Assembly: GCA_012934845.2 (NCBI GenBank)
Contig: WNNJ02001556.1
Coordinates: 1-64,000, forward strand
Direction of reading: 5' to 3'
DNA: 64,000 bases
From: Pomphorhynchus laevis
Taxonomy: Eukaryota > Acanthocephala > Palaeacanthocephala > Echinorhynchida > Pomphorhynchidae
The notes under the pieces are model-generated. The model saw only the letters and a list, made by a program, of their open reading frames with translations. It did no database searches and was not told the origin of the DNA. Made by a program: the position numbers and the translations under genes. Positions within the stretch are counted from its first letter, which is position 1, and every line of letters starts with the position of its first letter. Shown here in pieces: positions 23,157-34,235 of the stretch.

Positions 23157-26106
23157 TCACAAAAGTTTATGTTTGAATGCTGAAACCGATCTTGAGTTGA
23201 CAATTTCTTCACTTAATCGGTTCCACTTACCTACGATTCGGTGTCCAAATTGTACAGTTTTAGAGCGTATAACTCGGCGATGGGCTAAAGTAAAATTGTG
23301 TCCACGCAAAGCCCGACTTTTCCGAACAGTCATCAATTCTCTTAAGACGTGATTTCCCTTGTGTAAAGCTTCCCATGTTGAACACATATCTCGCCGAAAC
23401 CGAAGGTCGCTTATAGAAACCATACCAAGTTTTTTTAGCCTTTCATTATAAGGTAAGGCTTTAACTGAATTTACGAGCTTTGTTGCCCGGCGCAGCACAT
23501 TTTCAATTCTACTTTTCTCGTATACTGTTCTTGGGAACGAACATTGTGATGCATAGGTAAGATGACTGATCACAAATGCGTTGGCGAGTGCTCTAAATGA
23601 AACTGGACTCAACACACTAAAAATTCTACGAATCATCCCAACCATTCGATTTGCTTTCGAGCAAGCCAACTCAGTATTCCAACTAGTCGAAAAATCATTC
23701 GCAACTACTATTCCAAGGTCGCTAAGACGAGTTACTACTTTAATGTTCTGATCCTCAAGATGATAAGTTGGATACACACTATGACTGCATGATTGTAAAC
23801 GCATACATGCACACTTTGATATATTCAGTGACAGACCATTCATATAAGCCCAGTTGGAAATGCTGTCGATATCCGATTGAACTAGCACCGTGTCCGAATC
23901 TGACCGGATAGCCTGCCAAATTTTTAGGTCGTCTGCATATAAAAGAGAGTGTGAATTCAAAATGGAAGGAAGGTCATTAATGAAAATACAGAATAACAAT
24001 GGGCCGAGGACCGAACCCTGCGGAACTCCAACATTGACCGGATAAGGATCAGAAAGAGAACCATTTACAACAACCTGATAGAATCTGTTAGATAAAAATT
24101 CTTTTATCCAGCGAATAATAAGTGGATCAATGTTTAGAGCACGCATTTTCTGAATCAAGATGTCATGTGGAACCATATCAAACGCTTTTGAAAAATCAAA
24201 AAATAATATATCAACATCAAAGCCCTTATCAACTAACGAACCCCAGCTATTCTGGGCAATCAAGAGATTAGTGATTGTTGAGCGATCCCTTCGAAATCCA
24301 TGTTGATTGTTACACAATAATTTGTTGGATTCTAGATAATCGCTTAGAATGCGGTATATTATCCTTTCCAAAACTCGACAGAATACACACGTTAGACTTA
24401 TCGGGCGATAATTTTCAACTGAAGATGGATCACCTTTCTTCAAAATGGGCCTTATCCACGAAAGTTTCCAATTCATCGGGACACAACCGAAGTACAAGGA
24501 GGCGACACAAATCCAATATAGTGGTATGCCGATAACATCAGCGATATTCTTGAGAAATACCGGTGGTAAACGATCAGGACAAATAGAACCTGACGATTTA
24601 AGCCGCTTGAGCTCTAGCACCACATCATTAACAGAAAACATCTGAAGAATGTTTATATTCGATGGACAGTACGAGGCATTGGTGACGGAGGAGGATTTAC
24701 GAACTCCTATGCAAAAATGTTGAGCGAAAGCATTCGCTATGTCATCATATTTAATCAATGTGCAACCATCAGTATCAACAAGTGAACCAATGTGTTTATT
24801 TTTATTGTTGAAATTAGCATAATTGAATACGGATTTGGGATTATGAATTGCCATTTGAGCAATTTTCTCTTCAAATTGACATTGTTTGAAGCGTTTAAGA
24901 AATGTGAACCGATTTCTGGCCTCTTTATACCTACAGTAATCAATACTATTATTAGAAAACAACTGGAATTTCATTTTTTTTTAATTTTAAAGCATTCCTT
25001 AACTCTTTGTCAAACCAAGGTTTATGGTGTATACGATTTGCAACGGTTTTACGGGGCGAAAATCGTATGAGAAATTCCTTAAGGGTGGCTTCTAACTGAT
25101 ATCATGCCTTATCAACCCCAACATAAAACGGACTGAGCCATGAAATACTTAATAGATTCTGACGCACAAGTTCGAAGTTAGTTTTAAAATAATTTAAAGA
25201 ATTCTGTTGTAATCTACAAGCTGAAGGACGTGTAAAATCTGAGTAGAAATTGAGAACACAGTGATCTGACCTACCCAAAGGATCGGAGTACGTAACTTTG
25301 TGTATAATGTATTTATTCGATGTTAGACAAATATCAAGTAGCGATTGATTTTCTTGGGAAAATCGGGTAAATTTTGAAACATGTTGGGTAAGGTTTAGCG
25401 AGTTAATCATATCAAGAAATAATGATGTGGACGGACTACACACAGAAGATGTGTAGGTGTTCCAATCTACTGTCGCTAAGTTGAAATCACCAACTATAAA
25501 AAGATTTGGTTTGGAACCAAACTCTAGAATGTAATCGATCAAGCAACAAACATCTGAAGTGGGATTGCGATAGATTAAGCCTAAAGTCACTGAACCAAGG
25601 GTAGGAAGAGACACACTACCCCACAATAACTCGATTCCATCGGACGCTCGTACATCTAGCAATTTAAACACTAAACTATTATGCACATAGATAATCACTC
25701 CACCACCCTTGCAGATAGATCTGTCAACTCGATAAGATGTATAATTTTCAATCCAGATCTCAGCATCAGTAATTCTATCATGAAGCCATGTTTCAGTAAT
25801 AGCAACTAATAGCGGATGCGAATTCTCAATGCGGAGTTTTAATTCGTCAATTTTTGGAAGAAGACTACGGGCGTTCGTATATAATAACAAACATTCTAAG
25901 CTTAAGGGTAGAGTCTGCTGAGACAACGATATCGGTATGTATGACTGATAATCCTCGCTACGTCGCTCAAGAGCCGACCACAATGGGGAGGAGTAATGGA
26001 CAATATTTCTTAAACATTTATTATCCACATATGAAATATTTGAAATTACCAATGACTTATGAGCGGCGGAGGAAGGATTGAATGATCTACCTGTAGAGGC
26101 ATCCAA
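23157..26106 (-). pseudogene. LINE A ORF2: AP endonuclease + reverse transcriptase, two lesions
   Basis: The endonuclease part (26106-25102) shows LLYTNARSLLPKIDELK, ITETWLHD, CKGGGVIIYVHN, IVGDFNLATVDWNTY and RSDHCVLNFYSDF. The RT part (24974-23157) shows SVENYRPISLTCVFCRVLER, NQHGFRRDRST, ILFFDFSKAFDMVPHD, VGVPQGSVLGPLLFCIFIND and LLYADDLKIW. Two lesions separate them: TGA at 25102-25104 where related LINEs have TGG (in VGVDKA-stop-YQL), and a frame change in an A-run on the coding strand near 24975-24985, just after PWFDKELRNALKLK. The 3' end is complete. With so few lesions the copy is fairly young. Confidence 0.88.
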
Positions 26107-27263
26107 TGTATTTGAGTCTTCCTCCGCACAACCTGAAAATTTCGAATTGTCAAGTTTGACTCACCAGCTTCAATACGAGACTTCAAACATTGTTTAGCTT
26201 CACGTAGAAGCTTACGTTCATTCACGTCGAGATCTTTTAACAATCTTGCAGACGAACCTTGGAGACGATAAGAGTTCCTAAAGATGGTCTTAACGGCTTT
26301 TGGATCTGTCAGAATGGCTTTTAGCAGTCTAGGACGATCGTTAATTTTTCTCCCTATGCGGAATAAAGCAACTATTTTAATACTAGATACTATCTCTTCT
26401 GGGGATTGTGCCAAAACGATCGTGAGAATATTACGTACCCTAGACAAATCTTCATTTAGTCGGTTTTGGATATTGACAGAGCTTGATTCCGACACATTGG
26501 CGAAAATAATAGAACGCAAAGGATCATGCTGTTTACGCAGTTGTGAGAAAGTAGACATTTGCTGCACCGGAGAACTCGCTCTAGAGGCATTCATTGATTG
26601 AGATGATATGAAATGAGCTTCCTTAATGTGCTCGTTTACGCACTCTTTATGTAGAACCACACTGTCATTACTAGTAGCTGAGTTCTGTATATCATCATTG
26701 CCTGTGTGAGTGTTGACAGTCAGCGTTCGTTCATTTTCTGTTTGACGAACAGTATACGATTTTGAGTGACCTCTCTTCCAGATACGAACAGGAGTGAAAC
26801 CCGTAACTGACGATGTAGTCTTGCTAACTGCATGTGGGTATCGATGTGCATTTGGATCGATATCTGCATTATTGAAGGATTTATTCGAAGTTATAGAATT
26901 TACCTCACCCACCACCTCAGGTAACTTATGCTGTATTTTTCGTTGTAAATTTACCTCAGATGCACTAGAGAGAATACTATTCTGTAGCATAGTTACGATT
27001 TCCTTAAGCTCTGACACCATTTTAATATTATTTTGTAATTTTTCCTCAAGAATAGTGTTCCATTCACAATTACGAGCCGCACACACACCACAACAAAATT
27101 TACCGGATTGAACTACTTTAATATCATCCGCTTTAACATTAATTTTAGACCATATGTTACAATTCACAGAGCAACATGCCACCTCTATCTCTACATATTG
27201 GTCCTTAACAGGACTTGCGAAACATTGGCTTTTAACTTGCTTCTTACACTTTTTCCCCACCAT
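26046..27263 (-). CDS. LINE A ORF1 protein (zinc finger, RNA-binding)
   Basis: Open frame of 405 codons from ATG at 27263. Residues about 20-65 form a Cys-rich finger (EVACCSVNCNIWSKINV, FCCGVC) with spacing like the PHD-type fingers of CR1-group ORF1 proteins; LINE B ORF1 has the same arrangement. A leucine-rich stretch at about 70-95 (LQNNIKMVSELKEIVTMLQN) may be a short coiled coil. The C-terminal third (IFANVSESSSVNIQNRL, SSIKIVALFRIGR, RLLKDLDVNERKLLREAK) is repeated in the fragment at 62066-62510. ORF1 proteins bind LINE RNA and chaperone its integration. The frame overlaps ORF2 by about 60 bp, and no stop interrupts it. Confidence 0.85.
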   Translation of the reverse strand: MVGKKCKKQVKSQCFASPVKDQYVEIEVACCSVNCNIWSKINVKADDIKVVQSGKFCCGVCAARNCEWNTILEEKLQNNIKMVSELKEIVTMLQNSILSSASEVNLQRKIQHKLPEVVGEVNSITSNKSFNNADIDPNAHRYPHAVSKTTSSVTGFTPVRIWKRGHSKSYTVRQTENERTLTVNTHTGNDDIQNSATSNDSVVLHKECVNEHIKEAHFISSQSMNASRASSPVQQMSTFSQLRKQHDPLRSIIFANVSESSSVNIQNRLNEDLSRVRNILTIVLAQSPEEIVSSIKIVALFRIGRKINDRPRLLKAILTDPKAVKTIFRNSYRLQGSSARLLKDLDVNERKLLREAKQCLKSRIEAGESNLTIRNFQVVRRKTQIHWMPLQVDHSILPPPLISHW

Positions 27264-27435
27264 ATATATCCAATTTGATATTGTCAGTTTAACTTCAGTG
27301 ATGGTTTAACTTCGGATGTCGTCGATGGTTGTCGATAATTGTCAAGCGGATGGTTGTCGATGGTTGTCGTTAGTTGTCGTCGAAGGTTGTCGTTGGTTGT
27401 CGTCGAAGATTGTAGTTTGATTGTTTTACAATCTT

Positions 27436-27803
27436 GGTGGACAAGATTTTGAACTGAAATCTGGAACTGAAATCTGGAACTGAAATCTGGAACTGAAATC
27501 TGGAACTGAAATCTGGAACTGAAATCTGGAACTGAAATCTGGAACTGAAATCTGGAACTGAAATCTGGAACTGAAATCTGGAACTGAAATCTGGAACTGA
27601 AATCTGGAACTGAAATCTGGAACTGAAATCTGGAACTGAAATCTGGAACTGAAATCTGGAACTGAAATCTGGAACTGAAATCTGGAACTGAAATCTGGAA
27701 CTGAAATCTGGAACTGAAATCTGGAACTGAAATCTGGAACTGAAATCTGGAACTGAAATCTGGAACTGAAATCTGGAACTGAAATCTGGAACTGAAATCT
27801 GGA
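27436..27803. repeat. 13-bp minisatellite at the LINE A 5' end
   Basis: About 28 nearly perfect copies of TCTGGAACTGAAA on the plus strand, ending in TCTGGAATGTAAG. It lies upstream of LINE A ORF1, inside the block that splits LINE G, so it belongs to the LINE insertion. Because the unit is 13 bp it is also open in a minus frame (FQFQISVPDFSSR repeated), which is not taken as a protein. Confidence 0.97.
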
Positions 27804-27840
27804 ATGTAAGTAGTTAATGGGTATCAAGATAGTTTAAACT

Positions 27841-28492
27841 GGTACTTCAACGAATCCCTTCCACTAGTATTGCAGCCCGACGTAAAACGCTTGAAAGGAG
27901 AATCATTCTATGGCAAGATAAAAACCTAACATCTCTCATAGCTGAGGCCGAAGTTCTTCAAAAAATCTAGCGAACAATCGATACAGTCGGCTCTCTAAAA
28001 CTGAACAATGGCCCAAAATATCGGCAACATTTCCGAAAGGCGGACACAACTAGGAAAAAAATTATAAAAAACGAAAGACCTTTATTAGACATTTAAAAAA
28101 CATCTTTCATTTTTTTGCAGCATAGTGTAGGTAAAGTTTAAAATTAAAATTTGAAGTACCAAAATTGGTACTTCAACGAATCCCTTCAACTAGTATTGCA
28201 GCCCGACGTAAAACGCTTGAAAGGAGAATCATTCTATGGCAAGATAAAAACCTAACATCTCTCATAGCTGAGGCCGAAGTTCTTCAAAAAATCTAGCGAA
28301 CAATCGATACAGTCGGCTCTCTAAAACTGAACAATGGCCCAAAATATCGGCAACATTTCCGAAAGGCGGACACAACTAGGAAAAAAATTATAAAAAACGA
28401 AAGACCTTTATTAGACATTTAAAAAACATCTTTCATTTTTTTGCAGCATAGTGTAGGTAAAGTTTAAAATTAAAATTTTTTCAAAAAAATTA
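27841..28492 (+). repeat. 326-bp tandem duplication across LINE G and a TIR end
   Basis: Two adjacent, almost identical 326-bp copies (27841-28166 and 28167-28492). Each contains a piece of LINE G followed by the outer ~145 bp of the left TIR arm, so the duplication happened after the TIR element inserted. At the junction TTGAAGTACC and GGTACTTCAA face each other around AAAATT (28151-28176). Confidence 0.9.
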
Positions 28493-29056
28493 AAATTTGA
28501 ATATTTTTCAAGTAAGTGTTCCGATTAGTTAAAGATTATCACACAATGATAGCACATTATGTATCTACACCACATATAAGTTTTAGCTTGATAAGACGTA
28601 TATTACGCATCAGAGAAAATGTTCAATTTTTTGAACTTAAAAATAATTAAAAAAAAAGCGTTATGATAACCCATACTTTTTTTCATCTCACAACATCGAC
28701 CATCTATCAATTAACATTTACACAAAAACTTATAAATTGATTTATTCAGTATGTTGAAAACATTTAAATTTTAACTTTTTAAATTAAAACAAAAATAATT
28801 AAAATTTTACCATTGCCCTTGTTAGTAGTTTGTTTACTGCAATATTATTATAATACGATTACAAATCATATATCTACATTATTTTCAAGTTTGAGATTGA
28901 TTTAACATGTATTACGTTGTAAAACAAAATTTAATTTTTTGAACTTCAAAATACTTTTTAAGTACTTTGGTATGATATCCTATCATCATTTTTAACTTAT
29001 TATTTCCAACTTACAATAAATCAACGTATACACAAAAAATTGGCATTATTACTTTA
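28349..29056 (+). repeat. Left TIR arm
   Basis: AT-rich ~708-bp arm. Shared landmarks with the right arm, in inverted order, include CCTACACTATGCTGC, GATAATCTTTAACTA, CTACTAACAAGGGCAATGG and CAACGTATACA. Small indels and substitutions separate the arms. Confidence 0.9.
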
Positions 29057-29283
29057 TTAAAAAAAGTTAGAGATCTAATATATATACAACATAATTGCTT
29101 CGACTTCATGTGATAATTACATATTTTGAACTAAAAAAGTTTGAGAGATTAATATACTCAATCTTTCAGTTGTCAGATTGTCCAGCTTTCAGACCAGATA
29201 AATATTACAAAAAATTTTAACGAGAAATATTCTCGATGAGTAGCTATTATTAGTTACTGTAGCGATCGAGTGGTTTGCAATAA

Positions 29284-32200
29284 CGACGCCATGTCAGGAA
29301 ACCCAATTCCTCATCTACACCCTTCACATACCTTCTCGCATTGTTCAGTTTGTGGGCGAGTTATTTCCATTACTAAGCTCGGACTCATAAAGGTACACGT
29401 ACCAATACGTTCTCGATGCCTAGGATTGTCTCTCCCGCCAACTCCAATGGCTGTCACTACTAACGTCACTGTTCCGCCGACAAACTTTTCGTTTCCGGAG
29501 AGTAAGCGTGTTAATGATGACATCTTCCTTAAAACGTCTGGTCATACATCAACTGAGGCTCACGTTGACGCGGTGAGTGAGTCATACATCACCTGGTCGT
29601 TCCTTCGCGAACTATGGCAATCTGAAGTGCCTACTTTTCGACGCATTCCGTGGAATCTTCGAAGCAAATCTGCTCGAATATTGTCAAGTCTCATTGCAGA
29701 TGCGCTGCATTATCGTTCACCCGCATCTTGGACACTCCTTCTCGGTTTTGCCAAAATTGCCTTCATTAAGTAATATATGAAAAGTCGCTCCTCAAAACGC
29801 CGCAACGGACTCTACAGGGTATATCTTGAATGCTAGATAACACTGAATCCAGACAGCTCGGAGATATACGCGATCAAGTTTTGCCACTCCTCAATTCTCC
29901 CAAAAAATCAGATCACACTAGTATAATGATGTCGTCAATAGATTTGGCAAGACAGGGAAATTACAGTAAGGTCATGCAACGTTTATTCTCTTCCCGATAT
30001 ATTTCACCCACTGATGAAGTTCGACAGCGGCTGGGTCACTTGCACCCCGCGGGTAAAGACATACATCACTCATACCTTTGTAATAGTCAGCCTATTCTTT
30101 TTGACAGTGATACCGTAAAAGACGCTGTATTTTCTTTCCCCGCAGCATCATCGCCTGGTTGTCTTGGACTGAGGCCCGAACACTTGCAGGACCTCATTTC
30201 CGCCGATCCCTCATAAACACTTCTTTCACGCTTAACGCAATTGATAAACAACATGGTGGCAGGTGATTTACCACAACAAGTTGCTCCTTTCTTGGCAGGC
30301 ACGAACCTCATCGCTATAGAAAAGCCAAACGGAGGTATTCGCCTATTGCAATTGGAGATACACTCCGACGAATATGCTCAAGTGCGTTTGTTCGAAGTTA
30401 AGAGGAGAGTTCGTAACGATTCTCAGACCATTACAGATGGGCGTTGCAACACCGAACGGCATTGACAACATAATCCATCAGGTCCGCCGCACGAACGAGC
30501 AGATGCCTGAATTGGGAAATTGGATGTGGGCAAAAATCGACGTGTCGAACGCATTTAACACTATTGACAGGCGTATTTTCTTGAGAGCAATTGAATCCCA
30601 AATTCCTCAAATGGCAGCGTGGGTACGTTGGTGCTACGATCACCCCACTTATCTCCGTTTCGGCTCGCAATACCTAAAATCTGAATCCGGAGTTCAACAA
30701 GGTGACCCCTTAGGCCCTCTACTGTTCTCTGTGGCAATCCACCCAGTACTTGCACAGCTTAACAATATGGAGGGCATTCATTTCAACAAATGGTATTTGG
30801 ATGATGGCATCATTGGGGTCAACCCAAATGCCATTGCTCTTGCACTGAATTTTATCTCCCCAGAATTTTCAATGATTGTATTGTCCATTAACTGGGGTAA
30901 GACGGAACTTATAAGAAACACAGACGATATTCAATCCATCAACAATACTTGTCAGCAACCATGTACAGTTGTGAGTGGTCGCAATTTTTCACTACTCGGT
31001 TGTCCGATTGGCTCGCCTGATTTTGTCAAGTCATTAATGCTCGAAAAGGTTATGCCCAAACTCCTCCACGATATAGATCTCGTGACATCGATTCATGATG
31101 CTCATGTAGCTTATTTGCTTTTGCGACACTGCGCGTCAGCCCCTAGAGTGGCATTTTACATGAGAAACGTTGACTTCCGTTTTATGGACGACTTCTGCCA
31201 TCGGTTCGACGAGGCAGTTATGCGCGCACTTGGAATAATCACATCAGTTCAACTTTCAACCAAGGAAAAGTGTCAAGCTGAACTTCCTCTAAAAATGGGC
31301 GGACTCGGTCTGAGAAGTACTCTGAAACACTGTTCAGCAGCCTTTATAGCAAGCACTCAAGCTGTTGCAACTTCTTTTGATCTGGATGCTAGTACTTTTC
31401 CTGGATTTATCACATCAAAAAACGCACTAGAGGAAGTTTCAACTAAGTTCGTTGTGTCGACAGTACAGGGGAAATTGTCCTCTGTCATTGACTCAGCCAT
31501 GCTAGATTAGTTAAAATCGAGATCGAGTGAGGCGGACAAAGCACGAATACTTTCAGTGTCCTCTCCCCACGCAAATGCTTGGCTACAATGTACACTCAAC
31601 AAAAGTCTTGGTCTAGCGTTGACCGACAACGAATTTTCTGTTATAATACGTTTCTGGCTGGGCATTCCCAGCCAGAAACTTAGCTCTTCATTCATCAATG
31701 TCGTACAATATTGCAGCAGCCCGCCTGTTTCAGCGTATTTCAATCGCGTTGATGCGAGGAAATGCAAAAGCCCTTCTATCGAGCATTGAAAACAATTATC
31801 ATCCATATTTCGATCAAATAAATCCGAACATTTGCCATCCTGAACCTCGCGAAGTTTGCATTCACAGTTCAACACCTGTTTACGATTTTCTTGACTCCAC
31901 GATAATACATATGCGTCCGAATGATGATGGCCAAAACGAATTACCCCAATCAGACGAAGAAGCAGTTGCCGAATCCCGCGAATTAAATATTTCTAAAAGC
32001 GGGCCTACGGAGCCTTCATCCGCTAGCGTTTCCCGCATATCACTGAACCCGACAAAGGGTTCCGACGAACTAATACCAAAATCCATATGCAGTCAAATCA
32101 ACCGAAATAAAAAGTGTGAAGATTTTCGAGAATTCCTAAGATTAAAAGATTATGGATTACAAATGCCCACCAATATGCGTGGGCTTGCTCCGAGTCAATT

Positions 32201-32348
32201 AAAAGATCTAAATCTTACGAATGAATGGGCTCGCGACTATGAACCGTCGGGTGGATATAACTACAATGCAGATCCACTTTTAGAACGCAATGAAAATTTT
32301 AAACGCTGGTTTAAAATTGGCGGAATTCGCGTGGAGACATTGGTGTAG
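29284..32348 (+). pseudogene. Non-LTR-type reverse transcriptase inside the TIR element (family H)
   Basis: The N-terminal frame (from ATG 29284) has a zinc-finger-like CSVCGRV and SRCLGLSLPPTP block, then FRRIPWNLRSKSARILSSL, as in the upstream part of this RT family. The RT proper has AGTNLIAIEKPNGGIR near 30300, then an open frame 30374-31510 with DVSNAFNTIDR, GVQQGDPLGPLLFSVAI, the catalytic WYLDDGIIG, SLLGCPIGS and the typical LKMGGLGLRS box. There are at least two frame changes near 30330-30400 and stops between 29773 and 30240. The region after 31510 (open frame 31698-32348, acidic middle) does not show the CCHC knuckle and nuclease boxes seen in family G; I do not recognise it. The RT type is the same as in G. 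Confidence 0.8.
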
Positions 32349-32639
32349 ACATTATAACGTTGATTTTTTCGACCAATTATTAAGTGACATCTCTGATATT
32401 TATAAAAAACTGTTTTTCTCTACTGTTACATATTTTAATTACAGTTTAAAATATTGTTTCGAGCCATTCAACAATGCGTTGTCATCATGTAGCGGTCCGC
32501 TGATCAACGCGTGAAGATTCCAAACCATCTAAAAATCGTGTAAACACATTATAATTTCAGTTTTCAAATTATTGAAGAAATAAAACCAGCGTTTAAAATT
32601 TTAAAAATTGTTAAAAATAAATTTATTTTTATTCAAGAT

Positions 32640-33350
32640 AATAAAGTAATTATGCCAATTTTTTATGTATACGTTGGTTTGTTGTAAGTTGGAAATAATA
32701 AGTTAAAAATGATGATAGGATATCATACCAAAGTGCTTAAAAAGTATTTTGTAGTTCAAAAAAATAATTTTGTTTTACAACGTAATACATGTTAAATCAA
32801 TCTCAAACTTGAAAATAATGTGGATATATGATTTGTAATCGTATTATAATAATATTGCAGTAAACAAACTACTAACAAGGGCAATGGTAAAATTTTAATT
32901 ATTTTTGTTCTAATTTAAAAAATTAAAATTAAAATTTTTTCAACATACTGAATAAATCAATTCATAAGTTTTTGTGTAAATGTTAAATGATAGATGGTCG
33001 ATGTTGTGAGATGAAAAAATGTATGGGTTATCATATCGATTTTAAAAAAAAATATTTTTAAGTTCAAAAAATTGAACATTTTCTCTGAAGCGTAATATAC
33101 GTCTTATCAAGCTAAAACTTATATGTGGTGTAGATACATAATGTGCTATCATTGTGTGATAATCTTTAACTAATCCGAACACTTGAAAAATATTCAAATT
33201 TTAATTTTTTTGAAAAAAAATTAATTTTAAACTTTACCTACACTATGCTGCAAAAAAAATGAAAGATGTTTTTTAAATGTCTAATAAAGGTCTTTCGTTT
33301 TTTATAATTTTTTTCTTGCCAAGTTGTGTCCGCCTTTTGGAAATGTTGCC
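32640..33350 (-). repeat. Right TIR arm
   Basis: Reverse-complement partner of 28349-29056, ending in GGAAATGTTGCC at 33350. Confidence 0.9.
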
Positions 33351-34235
33351 AAAATATTTATTCAGCTATTCTCGCCAAGAAAAACAAATGCTGTGATGAA
33401 GATTTTACAATGCCCTACGGAACAACGAAAATATTATCCCTAGACGAAGAAGTAGAAGACGTTTCGGTAAGGAGGAGATTGGAACAACTACAACCACCCC
33501 CTGCGAAGATTTGTGCTAGCACAATGCCAAACAGTCATATGCCCGGCATAATTGATCATCATCCAGTACAATTCGAAGATATAAACGCTGCCGAAATAAT
33601 TCGAGTAGCTAATAGATAACAAGGAGCAGTTAGTTCATCGGGTGTTGATGCCCAGAGCTTTCGTTCAATGCTCAAATCCTTTGGCCGCGAATCGTTAATG
33701 TTGTATACAAGCCTAGCGGAACTTACTGTGTGTCTGCTCGCGCTAAAGAATATAAGATACACGGTTATAGCGCTAATAACGATATTGCGAAATATCTACG
33801 GAACAAACTCTACACTTTCAGTTGAGGATGAAGTAATATTATCTAAAAAGGGATTTACTCAAGGAGATCCCTTGGTCATGTTGGCTTTCGCAGCAGCCAC
33901 TCTACTGCTTATAAAGCGCCTCACACACCCGTCAATGAGTAATACACAGATGGTATGCCGATGACGGAATTTGTGTTGGAACGCCTGATGATTTGCTTGC
34001 GGTGTGGGAGGCAGTATGTCAAATCGGGCCTTAATATGTGTTTTTCATAAACAAAGAAAAGTGCCAACTCCTTACTCAAAGCAGTAACCAATCCGCAGCG
34101 AGGAATCTTTTCCAAAACGCTGACATCAACATAATGACATCAGGAATGTGTATACCTGGGTCTGCTATTGATGATATAGTCTACACTGACAAATTCGTGA
34201 AGTCGAAAGTCAAAGAATGGAAGATGCTGGTAAAA

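Larger units (their letters stand above)
23043..27840 (-). mobile_element. LINE family A, near full-length copy
   Basis: Two-ORF APE-type LINE on the minus strand: a 13-bp minisatellite and 5' leader (27264-27840), ORF1 (26046-27263), ORF2 (to 23157), a 3' UTR with hairpin GAGC-AAA-GCTC (23081-23091) and an AAT-repeat tail (about 23046-23067). It interrupts LINE G between a VLCQL-like stretch and the LQRIPS-like stretch at 27841 on. Confidence 0.88.
28349..33350 (+). mobile_element. 5.0-kb element with long terminal inverted repeats and an RT gene
   Basis: Two ~700-bp arms, inverted to each other (28349-29056 and 32640-33350), enclose a reverse transcriptase pseudogene. The ends read GGCAACATTTCC inwards on both sides. 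Outside them lie AAAATATC (28341-28348) and AAAATATT (33351-33358), a likely 8-bp target-site duplication with one difference. The element interrupts LINE G. Long TIRs plus an 8-bp duplication suggest a cut-and-paste or foldback-type transposon. No transposase was recognised between the arms; the only identifiable protein is a non-LTR-type RT. Whether the RT element inserted into a TIR element or belongs to it is unresolved. Confidence 0.75.

Noticed and set aside
27426-27827. 133-codon frame of repeated FQFQISVPDFSSR
   Set aside because: It is the translation of a 13-bp minisatellite, open in this frame because 39 bp makes 13 codons; there is no other coding evidence.
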